In this document: positions 18,097-27,495 of the stretch, in pieces
Layout of the letters: every line of letters begins with the position of its first letter
Position numbering within the stretch: position 1 is the stretch's first letter
Source: Nostoc sp. CMAA1605
Lineage (GTDB): Bacteria; Cyanobacteriota; Cyanobacteriia; Cyanobacteriales; Nostocaceae
Direction: 5' to 3'
Assembly: GCF_021596505.1 (NCBI RefSeq)
Contig: NZ_PJIZ01000023.1
Coordinates: 24,780-88,779, forward strand
Length of the DNA stretch: 64,000 nucleotides
Position numbers and translations under genes: made by a program
Notes under the pieces: generated by a model
Seen by the model: only the letters and a program-made list of their open reading frames with translations
Told to the model about the DNA's origin: nothing
Database searches by the model: none

Positions 18097-19188
18097 CTAC
18101 ACATTAAATCTAAACAACATCACATCGCCTTCCTGCACAGTATACTCTTTACCTTCACTTCGCACTAAACCTTTTTCTTTCGCTGCGTTCATAGAACCCG
18201 TTGTGACTAAATCATTGTAAGCAACGGTTTCAGCACGAATAAAACCACGTTCAAAATCGGAGTGAATTACACCTGCTGCTTGGGGTGCTGACATTCCAGC
18301 ATTAATAGTCCAGGCGCGGGTTTCTTTGGGGCCGCTAGTAAAATATGTGCGTAAACCTAAGAGGGTGTAAGTTGCACGAATTAAAGATTTTAAACCGCCT
18401 TCTTCTACACCTAAAGAAGCCAGAAAATCAGCTTTGTCTGCCTCTGGTAATTCTACTAGTTCCGCTTCTACTTGAGCCGAAACAATCACCACTTGAGCAT
18501 TTTCTTGCGCTGCAATTTGTCGCACTTGTTCTACAAAATTATTACCTGTGGCTAAGTCATCTTCCGAGACATTGGCAGCATAGATAATAGGTTTATTCGT
18601 TAATAGTCCTAAGCCTTTAATAGTCTCGGCTTCTTCCTCAGTTAAACTGACTTGACGTACTGATTTACCTTCATTTAAAGCCGCAGCTAACTTTTCTAGA
18701 ACTGTGACTTCAAATTGTGCTTCTTTGCTGGTGCGTGCTTGTTTGCGGGTGCGTTCAATGCGGCGTTCGATTTGTGCTAAGTCAGATAAACCTAGTTCTA
18801 AACTAATAATTTCAATATCTCGTGCTGGGTCAACTGAACCTGCTACGTGGATGATATCGTCATTCTCAAAACAACGTACCACATGAACGATCGCATCTAC
18901 TTCGCGAATGTGCGAGAGAAATTGATTACCTAGTCCTTCACCTTGGCTAGCACCTTTGACTAAGCCGGCGATATCGACAAACTCAATACGTGCGGGGATA
19001 ATTTGTGCTGAACCGGAAATTTGAGAAAGTTTGTTTAAACGCTCATCCGGTACTGCGACAACGCCGACATTGGGTTCAATGGTACAAAACGGAAAGTTAG
19101 CCGCTTCTGCTTTGGCGTTAGCGACTACAGCATTAAATAAAGTAGATTTTCCGACGTTGGGAAGTCCGACTATTCCGGCTCTTAGCAT
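18097..19188 (-). CDS. ychF: Redox-regulated ATPase YchF (Obg-family, universal)
   Basis: A 363-residue protein of standard YchF length. Motifs are GLPNVGKSTLFNAV at residues 7-20, DIAGLVKGASQGEGLGNQFL near 67-86 and the diagnostic NVSEDDL in place of NKxD, which switches specificity from GTP to ATP. A coiled-coil insert (about 130-160) and the C-terminal TGS-like domain ending LFRFNV are complete. YchF associates with ribosomes and the stress response. It is monocistronic. Confidence 0.96.
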   Translation of the reverse strand: MLRAGIVGLPNVGKSTLFNAVVANAKAEAANFPFCTIEPNVGVVAVPDERLNKLSQISGSAQIIPARIEFVDIAGLVKGASQGEGLGNQFLSHIREVDAIVHVVRCFENDDIIHVAGSVDPARDIEIISLELGLSDLAQIERRIERTRKQARTSKEAQFEVTVLEKLAAALNEGKSVRQVSLTEEEAETIKGLGLLTNKPIIYAANVSEDDLATGNNFVEQVRQIAAQENAQVVIVSAQVEAELVELPEADKADFLASLGVEEGGLKSLIRATYTLLGLRTYFTSGPKETRAWTINAGMSAPQAAGVIHSDFERGFIRAETVAYNDLVTTGSMNAAKEKGLVRSEGKEYTVQEGDVMLFRFNV

Positions 19189-19224
19189 TTTAGATGTGAT
19201 TTTGAGTTTGTTGACAAAGAAAAA

Positions 19225-19434
19225 CTAAACGGGATTAGGTATCGTCTGGGGAATAGTTCCCGGAACTGTTTGGGGAATAGTCCCCGGAACTGTTTGGGGA
19301 ATAGGAGCAGGTACGGTTTCTGGTACAGGCTCAGGTAAGGGCGGGGGAATTGTAGGTGCTGGTGATGGGTTGGGTTCTGGGTTGGTTTCTGGGTCGGGAA
19401 TGTAAATAGCTTGAGGTCGAATCATGTCTATCAC
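19225..19434 (-). CDS. Short proline-rich repeat protein (uncertain)
   Basis: An ORF of 69 codons made of Pro, Thr, Glu and Val, with three tandem PGTIPQTV-type units encoded by a 24-bp direct repeat (19240-19310). It lies in the ychF direction, just beyond the ychF start. It may be a real disordered protein or a repeat-driven open frame. The IYIPDPETNPEPNP start looks protein-like, so I keep it with low confidence. Confidence 0.35.
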   Translation of the reverse strand: MIDMIRPQAIYIPDPETNPEPNPSPAPTIPPPLPEPVPETVPAPIPQTVPGTIPQTVPGTIPQTIPNPV

Positions 19435-19544
19435 ATCAATTATTCAACCTTCTCAACCTAGATGACAACTAGAACAATTGACATCTCCCCAAATGACTAT
19501 GCCCAAGTCCTTTCATAATTTACCAAGAAAATCGGTTTAAAGCT

Positions 19545-19561
19545 CCGTTCTTCTAGAACGG
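19545..19561. terminator. Hairpin downstream of cysC
   Basis: A perfect 7-bp stem CCGTTCT/AGAACGG with a 3-nt loop, 31 bp after the cysC stop on the minus strand. The following T-run is weak, so termination is only possible. Confidence 0.35.
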
Positions 19562-19591
19562 CTTGCTGATAAAGTTCTCCAAACAGACAGG

Positions 19592-20134
19592 CTAAATCAA
19601 AACTGTCATAATCAAACCTTGCGTTTCTAGATAATCAAGCACTCGGTTAACACATTCTTCTACTGTAAATTTATCTGTTTGACAGATAATATCTGCATTA
19701 TTTGGGGCTTCGTAGGGGTCAGAAATGCCAGTAAAATGTTTGATTTCTCCAGCCCTGGCTTTAGCGTAAAGTCCTTTGACATCACGAGATTCACAAACTT
19801 CTAGCGGTGCTTGGACGTAAATTTCGATAAAGTTGGTAGTCGTTTGTTTGAGTTCCTCTCGGACTTGACGATAGGGGCTAATAGCGGCAGCGATCGCAAT
19901 TATGCCATGACGACTGAGCAAGTTAGCCACAAAGCCAATCCGACGCACATTTGTATCTCGGTCTTGTTTGCTAAAGCCTAGCTCTTGTGAAAGATGGGTG
20001 CGAACGACATCACCATCTAGTAATTCTACTGAGTAATTGCGTGCTTGTAGTTTTTGGGATAGTCTTTGAGCAATTGTTGTTTTGCCAGCACCACTTAACC
20101 CTGTGAGCCAGAGAATAGCACCTTGTTGTTTCAT
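19592..20134 (-). CDS. cysC: Adenylylsulfate (APS) kinase
   Basis: A 180-residue enzyme that phosphorylates APS to PAPS in sulfate activation. The P-loop GLSGAGKTT is at residues 13-21. The substrate region [22 protein letters not shown] is present as [20 protein letters not shown], and the later block [18 protein letters not shown] followed by YEAP is diagnostic. Length is normal for the stand-alone kinase. No other sulfur gene is adjacent. Confidence 0.95.
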   Translation of the reverse strand: MKQQGAILWLTGLSGAGKTTIAQRLSQKLQARNYSVELLDGDVVRTHLSQELGFSKQDRDTNVRRIGFVANLLSRHGIIAIAAAISPYRQVREELKQTTTNFIEIYVQAPLEVCESRDVKGLYAKARAGEIKHFTGISDPYEAPNNADIICQTDKFTVEECVNRVLDYLETQGLIMTVLI

Positions 20135-20228
20135 GTAAAATTTGATATTTAAGGCAGTGATTTTATTACTACAAGTATAGTCTACGTATCATCCGCAAAT
20201 TAGGAACCTAAAATCTTTGATATTAAAA

Positions 20229-20275
20229 ACAAAAGCGATCGCACTTCAAGTATCTCAAAATGCGATCGCTTTTGT
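20229..20275 (-). terminator. Strong hairpin terminator after the RNase T2 gene
   Basis: A perfect 15-bp inverted repeat (20229-20243 with 20261-20275), each arm carrying a HIP1 octamer, lies 44 bp past the RNase stop. On the minus strand it is followed by a T-rich run. The layout fits an intrinsic terminator. Confidence 0.7.
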
Positions 20276-20318
20276 TCTTATACCAATTCAATAAAATATT
20301 GATACGAGAAGTACAATA

Positions 20319-21362
20319 CTAATCACGAGCGTCATCAACTAAGCAGGATTTAGTTGGTTTTTCAGGTTCGGCATTTGGGCTATTAACCAGCAATTGAGAA
20401 ACTGGAGTATCTGGGGTAATCTCACCATTGAGATTGACCCAAAGTTCACCTATGCGGAATGATTTATCACATTTTACTTCTACTTTATCTCCTGTTTTAG
20501 CACCAAAAGATGATAATGATTTATCAATTTCTTTGACAGCAAGTTGACGACCAATGCTATTAGCAAATAGCTGCTGCACGGGTGATTGATTAAAGGCTTG
20601 TAGAAGCACAATTGACTCAGAGAAATACTCTTCTGGTGTAGCTTGGTAACAAGTACCATGTTTAATCCATTCGTGGCGGTGCAGATTGGATAATGTGCCA
20701 GGCATTACAGCTTGTAATTTTTGCCAAGTTTCAGGGGACAACTCTTTTTCTACTGCTGGTAATTTTGACCAGTCTCTATCATTACCATTATTGATCTTTG
20801 GATCGCCATCCAAAGCCCTGTCAGTTCTACTAACACCACAATAAACATTATCTTCAGGTTGAGGCCAAAGACCATGCAATGTGAAATTAGTGGCTTCAGG
20901 ACGACTGGGATCTTGTGCTAATCGTTTGCATTCTTCTTTGTCTGGTTTGCTTTCACAAAATGCAGGTTGCCAACTGATAGCTAATAAGTAATCTTCACCG
21001 ACGGTAATTGGAATTATAGGCGTATCGGGAGTGGGATTAGGAGTTGTATCAACTGGTAAACTCGCGATATTCAGACAACTAGCCTCAACCCAACGTTGAG
21101 GAGGATTAGCTTGAGAAATTTGTAACAAGTAGTGAGAGGGTATGTCTTTATTCTTGCCAACAATTTGGTAAGTTTCTCCCAGCTTTAATCTCACATTGCC
21201 GGGGTTAGTTGCTTTTTTAATAGAAACTACCGCTTCGCAAGCATTTGTAGCCGTGAATTGACCATCAAAGGAGATGAAAGCGAGAGCCGTGTTAGGCTGT
21301 AGTAAGAAAGAAAACACTAGTAGGACTGTTAATACAAGTGTTTTGATCAGCGATCGCAGCAT
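20319..21362 (-). CDS. Secreted ribonuclease T2 family protein
   Basis: A 347-residue precursor with a signal peptide (residues 1-28, TLVLTVLLVFSFLLQPNTALA). An SH3-like N-terminal part (about 30-105, GETYQIVGKNKDIPSHYLLQ) precedes the RNase T2 domain. Both catalytic segments are intact: CAS1 FTLHGLWP with H163, and CAS2 HEWIKHGTC with H230, E231 and H235. The enzyme should cut RNA through 2',3'-cyclic phosphates in the periplasm or outside the cell, probably for nutrient scavenging. It is transcribed alone and diverges from the DM13 gene. Confidence 0.9.
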   Translation of the reverse strand: MLRSLIKTLVLTVLLVFSFLLQPNTALAFISFDGQFTATNACEAVVSIKKATNPGNVRLKLGETYQIVGKNKDIPSHYLLQISQANPPQRWVEASCLNIASLPVDTTPNPTPDTPIIPITVGEDYLLAISWQPAFCESKPDKEECKRLAQDPSRPEATNFTLHGLWPQPEDNVYCGVSRTDRALDGDPKINNGNDRDWSKLPAVEKELSPETWQKLQAVMPGTLSNLHRHEWIKHGTCYQATPEEYFSESIVLLQAFNQSPVQQLFANSIGRQLAVKEIDKSLSSFGAKTGDKVEVKCDKSFRIGELWVNLNGEITPDTPVSQLLVNSPNAEPEKPTKSCLVDDARD

Positions 21363-21693
21363 TAGTATACTCCGTAAAATTCACTGAAAATGGTGATTTT
21401 CGCTCCTTATTAAAGATACAAGAGCAAATCACTACTTCCGGAGATTGTCTTTATATAGTTTGTCTTACTGGTGTATTGCGTAAGTTAATATACACTTAAA
21501 TTTAAGTAAAATCTTGGTCAATATGGCAACAATAATATAAAAAATGCAACAAATTTAAAAAATATGACTAGAAATTACTCAAACTAATTATCAAAGGCAT
21601 TAATTTTTAACAAATTCTCAGCATAAATTAATTTAATTAGACAGAAAAAGTATTAAATTAATTCTGGTATGAAAGTTTGAGGATTGTTAAAAA
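21363..21693. other. Divergent intergenic region
   Basis: AT-rich promoter region for the RNase and DM13 genes. It contains one GTA-N8-TAC sequence (21480-21493). The -10 spacing fits neither gene well, so I do not call it an NtcA site. Confidence 0.4.
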
Positions 21694-22146
21694 ATGAAAT
21701 GGAAATATTTAATCATTTTGGCAATTATTACTAATATATTTGTTGGCTGTACAGGGGAGCCTAGCAATAATCAAGTTGATAATCCAACACCCAATACTAC
21801 TAAAACTAGTGCTAGTGCGCCTGTTGGAGCTGGTAATTTTCAAGCCGGAGAACACCCAACTAAGGGGAAAGTTGCAGTTGTCACAGAAGCGGGTAAACAA
21901 TATCTAGAATTTGATGAAAATTTCAAAACGGATAATGGCCCAGACTTATTTGTGATTCTTTATCGTACTGATGCACCACCAGTAACCGGTATTAAAGAAC
22001 AAGATTATGCTCAGATTGCGGCTTTGCAAAAAACTAGTGGTAAACAACGTTATGCTGTGCCACAAAATATCAAGCTAGCAAACTATAAATCTGTAGCTAT
22101 TTGGTGTCGTAAATTTAATGCTACATTTGGTTATGCTGCTTTATAA
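21694..22146 (+). CDS. DM13 domain lipoprotein
   Basis: A 150-residue lipoprotein: lipobox FVGCTG with Cys at about residue 19, a Ser/Thr/Pro linker, then a DM13 domain (GAGNFQAGEHPTKGKV ... YLEFDENFKTDNGPDLFVIL ... WCRKFNATFGYAAL). The conserved cysteine in the WCRKFN motif and the NGPDLFV motif are typical. DM13 has been proposed to take part in extracytoplasmic electron transfer. DUF4079 and a histidine kinase follow on the same strand, so it could be the sensor or partner protein of that group. Confidence 0.82.
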   Translation: MKWKYLIILAIITNIFVGCTGEPSNNQVDNPTPNTTKTSASAPVGAGNFQAGEHPTKGKVAVVTEAGKQYLEFDENFKTDNGPDLFVILYRTDAPPVTGIKEQDYAQIAALQKTSGKQRYAVPQNIKLANYKSVAIWCRKFNATFGYAAL

Positions 22147-22218
22147 AGCTACATAAATATTAAATTTGTGTAGTGAATCGATTTACATAGAAATAAAAAT
22201 TGAATATCTGTTATTAAT

Positions 22219-22938
22219 ATGGAATTAGTAGATTTCTTAGGACTTATACATCCGGCGATCGCAGTTACCATTGTTTTTCCCTGCATTGGTATTGTGAGTT
22301 ATTTTGCTTGGCAGACACGGGAACGCAGATTACAAAGCGCAGACGGTGGTAAAAGCAAGATTCCGCCAATTGTGGGGGGAGAACATAAGCGAATTGGCGA
22401 ATGGCTATGTATTGCTGTTGTCGGTTTATGCTTATTAGGGTTAGCCTACCCCATTGGGAAAAATATCATCAAAAAGCAACTGTGGAATCAAAACTTATTC
22501 CCAGTAATATTTATTCTATTGATGTTTGTTTTGGCTATAATTTGTTTAGTCTTACTGTTGCGAGCAAGAGAACGTTTATGGCGTGGTGTATTCGCCACAT
22601 TAACTGGTACAGCTTTAGTCATTTTAGGCTGTCAAGATGGCGTATTTCGTCGCACGAATGAATGGTACTGGTCACACTACTATATAGGTATTACCGCATC
22701 ATTACTCATGATTTTTTCTGTGGCGATCGTCCAAGATATTTATCAAGATAGATCACATCGTTGGCGGTTAATACATACAATTTTAAATTGTGTGGCATTA
22801 TTACTTTTTCTCGGTCAAGGATTTACAGGTTCACGAGACTTATTAGAAATTCCCTTAAATTGGCAAGAGTCATATATTTATCAATGTAATTACGTCCAAA
22901 AAACTTGTCTAACTCCAAATAATCAAGCTCCCAAGTGA
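22219..22938 (+). CDS. DUF4079 family integral membrane protein
   Basis: A 239-residue protein with about six hydrophobic helices (near residues 10-32, 62-80, 92-112, 122-138, 152-172, 190-206). Histidines lie in or beside several of them (LIHPAIAV, WSHYYIG, RLIHTILN), as in b-type cytochromes of the b561 kind; haem binding is an inference. It lies 72 bp after the DM13 gene and overlaps the kinase by four bases, so it is very likely co-translated with the kinase. Confidence 0.78.
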   Translation: MELVDFLGLIHPAIAVTIVFPCIGIVSYFAWQTRERRLQSADGGKSKIPPIVGGEHKRIGEWLCIAVVGLCLLGLAYPIGKNIIKKQLWNQNLFPVIFILLMFVLAIICLVLLLRARERLWRGVFATLTGTALVILGCQDGVFRRTNEWYWSHYYIGITASLLMIFSVAIVQDIYQDRSHRWRLIHTILNCVALLLFLGQGFTGSRDLLEIPLNWQESYIYQCNYVQKTCLTPNNQAPK

Positions 22939-24356
22939 AACAACTTCACAAATTGCACCCAAAAATAGATCCGTTTTCCTTACGCTTACGTTTAACAATT
23001 GGGATTGCTGTACTTTCTACTTTAGGTCTAGGAAACTTAGCATTCTGGACGGGGTGGAAAATACAGCAAATTTTAATCAATAACCATAAAAATAATACTG
23101 AAACAATTGCTCAACGGCTACCTCGTGATGTGCAGATTTATAGTGAAATGATGCCGCCAGAAGCTGCACTGCAAAAATCAATTGATAGCCTCACAGCAAC
23201 CAATACATATTTATGGGTAAAAAATTCTGAAAATCAGATTATAGGTAAATCTAATAACTGGAACCAGTTACCGAATAAAACCACAACTGAATTAATGTCC
23301 CTGGGTGAAATGATCCTACAAGCACGCATAGAAAAAGTAGGGGGACGTTATTTTGTGTTGTGTGGTGGTGCTGTTCCCGTCAAGGGAAAAATTCTAGGTA
23401 ACTTATTTGTGATTCAGGATGTCACCCGTGAACAGCAAATGTTTTTAGTGATGGTGCGGAGTTTGGGTGTTGGCAGTATTGTAACAATTATCGTCATGTC
23501 CATCGCGATCGCCATCTATGTTAAGCGTTCCTTGCAACCATTAATGCAGCTTAGTCAAATGACATCTGTAATTTCCATTGCGGATTTAGGACAAGCTAAA
23601 TTATATCTAGATAAAGCACCAAGTGAAGTCAAAGAATTAGCCCAAACCTTCAATATGATGTTAGCTCGACTGTCCCAATCTTGGGAACAAGAGCGTCAAT
23701 TTGTCAGTAATGTTTCCCATGAATTACGCACACCCCTAACAATAGTACACGGCTATTTACAAAGTGTTTTACGCCGCCAAACAAACCTGAATGAAATGCA
23801 GCGAGAAGCCTTAGAAACTGCTGCATCAGAAGCCGAAAGAACAATTCGACTCCTACAAGATTTATTAGATTTAGCAAGAGCCGATAGTGGTTACTTGCAA
23901 TTTTGTTTAGAAGAATGTGTCTTAAATGATTTAATTGTAGAAGTAGCAGGGATGGCAGAAAAATATAGCGATCGCCAGATTATTATTGAAAATAAAACTA
24001 ACCCAATTATCGCTAAAGCCGACTACAATCGCCTCAAACAAGTATTACTTAACTTAATTGATAACGCCGTAAAATATTCTGAAGCAAATACACCTATAAC
24101 TTTGAAGTTAGATCAACAAGAACAAGCCGCTATCATTCAAGTTGCTGATCAAGGTTATGGCATACCTCTACAACAACAATCACGGATTTTTGAAAGATTC
24201 TACCGCGCCGACGAAGCTCGCACGAGTTCCATCGGTGGTTCTGGTTTAGGATTATCTATCGTCAAAACCCTTGTAGAAAGCATGGATGGTAATGTCACAG
24301 TGCGTTCTAGGTTAAATGAAGGAAGTACGTTTACCATTACTTTACCCAAGAGTTAG
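22935..24356 (+). CDS. Two-component sensor histidine kinase
   Basis: A 473-residue kinase starting at GTG 22935 inside the DUF4079 stop. Two membrane helices (about 18-40 and 170-195) enclose a periplasmic sensor segment of about 125 residues. HAMP follows, then HisKA with H262 in SHELRTPLT, and an ATPase domain with NLIDNAVKYS, DQGYGIP and GGSGLGLSIV. No response regulator lies next to it in this window. The order DM13, DUF4079, kinase suggests sensing of an extracytoplasmic or redox signal. Confidence 0.93.
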   Translation: MKQLHKLHPKIDPFSLRLRLTIGIAVLSTLGLGNLAFWTGWKIQQILINNHKNNTETIAQRLPRDVQIYSEMMPPEAALQKSIDSLTATNTYLWVKNSENQIIGKSNNWNQLPNKTTTELMSLGEMILQARIEKVGGRYFVLCGGAVPVKGKILGNLFVIQDVTREQQMFLVMVRSLGVGSIVTIIVMSIAIAIYVKRSLQPLMQLSQMTSVISIADLGQAKLYLDKAPSEVKELAQTFNMMLARLSQSWEQERQFVSNVSHELRTPLTIVHGYLQSVLRRQTNLNEMQREALETAASEAERTIRLLQDLLDLARADSGYLQFCLEECVLNDLIVEVAGMAEKYSDRQIIIENKTNPIIAKADYNRLKQVLLNLIDNAVKYSEANTPITLKLDQQEQAAIIQVADQGYGIPLQQQSRIFERFYRADEARTSSIGGSGLGLSIVKTLVESMDGNVTVRSRLNEGSTFTITLPKS

Positions 24357-24657
24357 TCGCGAGGATTGGGGATTGGGGATTGGGGACTGGGGACTGGGGA
24401 CACTTCGACAAGCTCAGTGCTTCGCTGGGGACTGGGGATTGGGGACTGGGGAACAGGTAACAAAGGTCACAGTCTTTTAATATAGAGTAATGAGTGCTGA
24501 GTAATAACATAATGACTAATGACTGTTGACTAATGACTAATGACTAATGACTAATGACTAATGACTAATGACTAATGACTATTGACTAATGACTATTGAC
24601 TATTGACTATTGACTATTGACTATTGACTATTGACCATTGACTATTGACTAAAATCC
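24357..24657. repeat. Two STRR arrays with an inserted palindromic module
   Basis: GGGGATT/GGGGACT units at 24362-24455 are interrupted at 24401-24426 by the module CACTTCGACAAGCTCAGTG. Then come roughly 24 heptamers of TGACTAA/TGACTAT (24500-24650) that run right up to the next start codon. No gene is present. Confidence 0.88.
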
Positions 24658-24658
24658 T

Positions 24659-25423
24659 ATGCCAACCATTTCCATTACTGATTCACTCGTTCCTAATCCA
24701 GTACCGAAATCAACAATCATTCGTCTAGAAAATATCTTTAAAATCTACGGTAGTGGAGAAACTGAAATTCAGGCTTTAAATAATGTCAACTTAGCAATCG
24801 ACGAAGGTGAATATTGTTCCATTATGGGGCCTTCCGGTTCAGGTAAGTCCACAGCCATGAATATTATCGGCTGTCTCGACCGCCCAAGCACTGGACAATA
24901 TTATCTAGATAACGTTGATGTGGCACAAATGAATGATGCAGATTTAGCGCACATTCGCAACAAAAAACTGGGGTTTGTCTTTCAACAATTCCACCTACTA
25001 CCCCAACTCACGGCTTTAGAAAATGTGATGTTACCAATGGTGTATGCGAGTGTTAATCCCAACGAAAGACGCGATCGCGCTACAGAAGCACTAATTAAAG
25101 TAGGGTTAGAAAAGCGACTGAGTAACAAACCTACTCAACTTTCTGGTGGACAACAACAAAGAGTAGCGATCGCCCGTGCCATTGTCAACCGTCCCGTTGT
25201 TCTCCTGGCTGATGAACCAACCGGCGCACTCGATTCTCGCACTACCCAAGAAGTTCTAGATATTTTCACCGAACTTAATCAGAGTGGAATTACCGTCGTT
25301 ATGGTGACACATGAACCAGAAGTGGCGCGTCAAACTCGACGCATTGTCTGGTTTCGGGATGGTCAGGTAGTGCATTCTCATCTCACACCAGAAGATTTAC
25401 AGGAATCGCAATTTGCGGAGTAG
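24659..25423 (+). CDS. ABC transporter ATP-binding protein, MacB/LolD (DevA-like) family
   Basis: A 254-residue ATPase with Walker [10 protein letters not shown] near residues 59-67, Q-loop FVFQQFHLL, signature [14 protein letters not shown] near 160-173, Walker [15 protein letters not shown] and the H-loop VTHEP. The [14 protein letters not shown] block is typical of MacB/LolD/DevA ATPases that drive MacB-type export of lipids or glycolipids. No membrane fusion or permease partner lies beside it, so it is orphan here. Its leader is a heptamer repeat array with no visible Shine-Dalgarno. Confidence 0.9.
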   Translation: MPTISITDSLVPNPVPKSTIIRLENIFKIYGSGETEIQALNNVNLAIDEGEYCSIMGPSGSGKSTAMNIIGCLDRPSTGQYYLDNVDVAQMNDADLAHIRNKKLGFVFQQFHLLPQLTALENVMLPMVYASVNPNERRDRATEALIKVGLEKRLSNKPTQLSGGQQQRVAIARAIVNRPVVLLADEPTGALDSRTTQEVLDIFTELNQSGITVVMVTHEPEVARQTRRIVWFRDGQVVHSHLTPEDLQESQFAE

Positions 25424-25624
25424 GTAAATGCGAAAGGATATCAAACAAATATAGTTTTGACATCGTTAATTACCGTGGTAAGATATATTTGCCCAAAATA
25501 TATACAGTCGTAAATCTCAAATCTGCTGTCAGCAACAGCCCTGACATCAAAGTGATAAACTCACCCCAAAATCACCCCATAACTTTGTGAAGCTAGCATC
25601 ATCTTTAAGTGCCAGATCAGCAAT

Positions 25625-25663
25625 AATAACTGCGTTGAAACAATAAAAACAATCGCAGTTATT
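25625..25663. terminator. Inverted repeat after the ABC ATPase gene
   Basis: A 10-bp perfect stem AATAACTGCG/CGCAGTTATT with a 19-nt A-rich loop, about 200 bp downstream of the ATPase stop. There is no clear T-run, so it could be a terminator, an RNA processing site or a repeat. Confidence 0.3.
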
Positions 25664-26241
25664 CACGTTGCTCACTTTGCTAGAAGTATGCTATCGGCAT
25701 TATTACCGTAAATCTATTCCCTGTAAATGTAGTGTCTCTAGCGGTAAATACAGCCAAGTTTCATAGTTTTAGTTCTATTAGTCTACATAGCTCTACTAGT
25801 CCTGATTATTAGTAGTCAAATCTTGCTATTTAATATTTGAGACATTCACTATTTACCCACACTCATAACCAGCGAAACCCAATCACCACAAGACTCATCA
25901 GTCAAGACTTCTACAAATCAACTTTGACCCAGCCACATCGAAAACAGAAAAATTTTTGTGATTTTCAACCAAAAATATAGTCAGTCAGTTTATATTATAA
26001 TTTTGCAACCACTATCAGTTAGACATTCAGCAAACACTACAGATACCCTCAACTTACTTGTTGGTAGAAGTATATGTTTTCTGAATGCTACGGCAATCCT
26101 CAATTATTCCCCAGAGCTGAGAACCTGTGTTTCTCGAAAAATAAAATTTATGCTCGGAATTATTCCCAATCCCATAGGATTGTTAACTCTGTTCAAGATT
26201 AATTTATTCTTGAATTCAGACATACAATGGGTAGAGGCAGC

Positions 26242-26266
26242 AACCACAAGAAAGTGCGGTTTTTTC
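26242..26266 (+). terminator. Intrinsic terminator about 215 bp ahead of prs
   Basis: The stem AACCACA/TGCGGTT (one mismatch) has loop AGAAAG and a T-run TTTTTTCTT directly after it. Because no gene precedes it, it may end a small RNA or act as an attenuator in the prs leader. Confidence 0.5.
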
Positions 26267-26478
26267 TTATCACCCCAGGTTTAACTAATGAGACTAGTTT
26301 ACAGAATTGGTATCAGTCCATCTATGGAACGGTTCTTACAACAAGGAAGGGAATATGAGCAATTGATAATTATGTTGAGAGATATTTAAACTCATTATCA
26401 AAGCTTAAAGAAAACTCACAGATGTTTTTTTTGGTCTATTTCCGTTAAACCTACTAAATATCTAGTGCTAATATCGCC

Positions 26479-27495
26479 ATGAATGCACATCGAGGATCTG
26501 CTGTACTCAGTTCTACCGCTTTTAGAATGCAGCCAGCCGCAACAGGGCTGACTGAAAATCATCGCTTGCGGCTTTTTTCTGGTTCTGCCAATATATCACT
26601 TTCCCAAGAAGTAGCCCGTTACCTGGGTATGGATTTAGGCCCCATGATTCGCAAAAGATTTGCAGATGGGGAATTGTATGTCCAAATTCAAGAATCAATT
26701 CGCGGTTGTGATGTCTACCTCATCCAACCGAGTTGTCAGCCCGTTAATGACCATTTAATGGAACTGCTGATTATGATTGATGCTTGTCGGCGTGCTTCTG
26801 CTAGACAAGTAACAGCAGTCTTACCCTACTATGGTTACGCTCGTGCCGATCGCAAAACCGCCGGTAGAGAATCCATCACCGCCAAGCTAGTGGCTAACCT
26901 GATTACCCAAGCAGGTGCTAACCGCGTTTTGGCGATGGATTTACACGCAGCGCAAATTCAGGGCTATTTCGATATTCCCTTTGATCATGTCTACGGTTCA
27001 CCAGTCTTATTAGACTATTTAGTCAGCAAACAACTGCATGATATTGTCGTTGTCTCCCCTGATGTTGGTGGTGTAGCCAGAGCGAGGGCTTTTGCGAAAA
27101 AACTGAATGATGCGCCCCTAGCCATCATTGACAAGCGTCGTCAAGCACACAATGTAGCGGAAGTCTTAAATGTGATTGGTGATGTCAAAGGTAAAACCGC
27201 CGTTTTAGTTGACGACATGATTGATACAGGCGGAACTATTGCCGAAGGTGCGCGGTTGTTGCGGGAAGAAGGCGCACGCCAAGTATATGCTTGTGCTACC
27301 CACGCAGTTTTTTCGCCACCTGCAATTGAGAGATTATCGAGTGGCTTGTTCGAGGAAGTAATTGTTACTAACACGATTCCTATTCCCGAAGAAAAGCGAT
27401 TCCCCCAACTTGTGACGCTATCAGTAGCCAACTTATTAGGGGAAACCATCTGGCGCATTCATGAAGATACTTCTGTAAGTAGTATGTTCCGGTAA
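26479..27495 (+). CDS. prs: Ribose-phosphate pyrophosphokinase (PRPP synthetase)
   Basis: A 338-residue class I PRPP synthetase making 5-phosphoribosyl diphosphate from ribose 5-phosphate and ATP for nucleotide, His and Trp synthesis. Diagnostic blocks are YGYARADRKTAGRESITAK, DLHAAQIQGYFDIP and the PRPP-binding loop VLVDDMIDTGGT. The N-terminal 25 residues before LRLFSGSANI are an extension common in cyanobacterial copies. Its last 60 bp overlap the antisense tail of the HD hydrolase. Confidence 0.97.
   Translation: MNAHRGSAVLSSTAFRMQPAATGLTENHRLRLFSGSANISLSQEVARYLGMDLGPMIRKRFADGELYVQIQESIRGCDVYLIQPSCQPVNDHLMELLIMIDACRRASARQVTAVLPYYGYARADRKTAGRESITAKLVANLITQAGANRVLAMDLHAAQIQGYFDIPFDHVYGSPVLLDYLVSKQLHDIVVVSPDVGGVARARAFAKKLNDAPLAIIDKRRQAHNVAEVLNVIGDVKGKTAVLVDDMIDTGGTIAEGARLLREEGARQVYACATHAVFSPPAIERLSSGLFEEVIVTNTIPIPEEKRFPQLVTLSVANLLGETIWRIHEDTSVSSMFR

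Larger units (their letters stand above)
25424..26478. other. 1-kb region before prs without a convincing protein gene
   Basis: AT-rich and not covered by any ORF I trust; a 108-codon frame at 25958-26284 has poor, unbalanced composition. Two hairpins are visible and listed separately. The rest should contain the prs promoter and possibly a small RNA. Confidence 0.5.

Noticed and set aside
21480..21493. GTA-N8-TAC sequence between RNase T2 and DM13 genes
   Set aside because: About 16 such matches are expected by chance in 64 kb, and no -10 element lies at the right spacing for either gene.
25958..26284. 108-codon ORF before prs
   Set aside because: Unbalanced composition, no Shine-Dalgarno, and a terminator hairpin overlaps its end.
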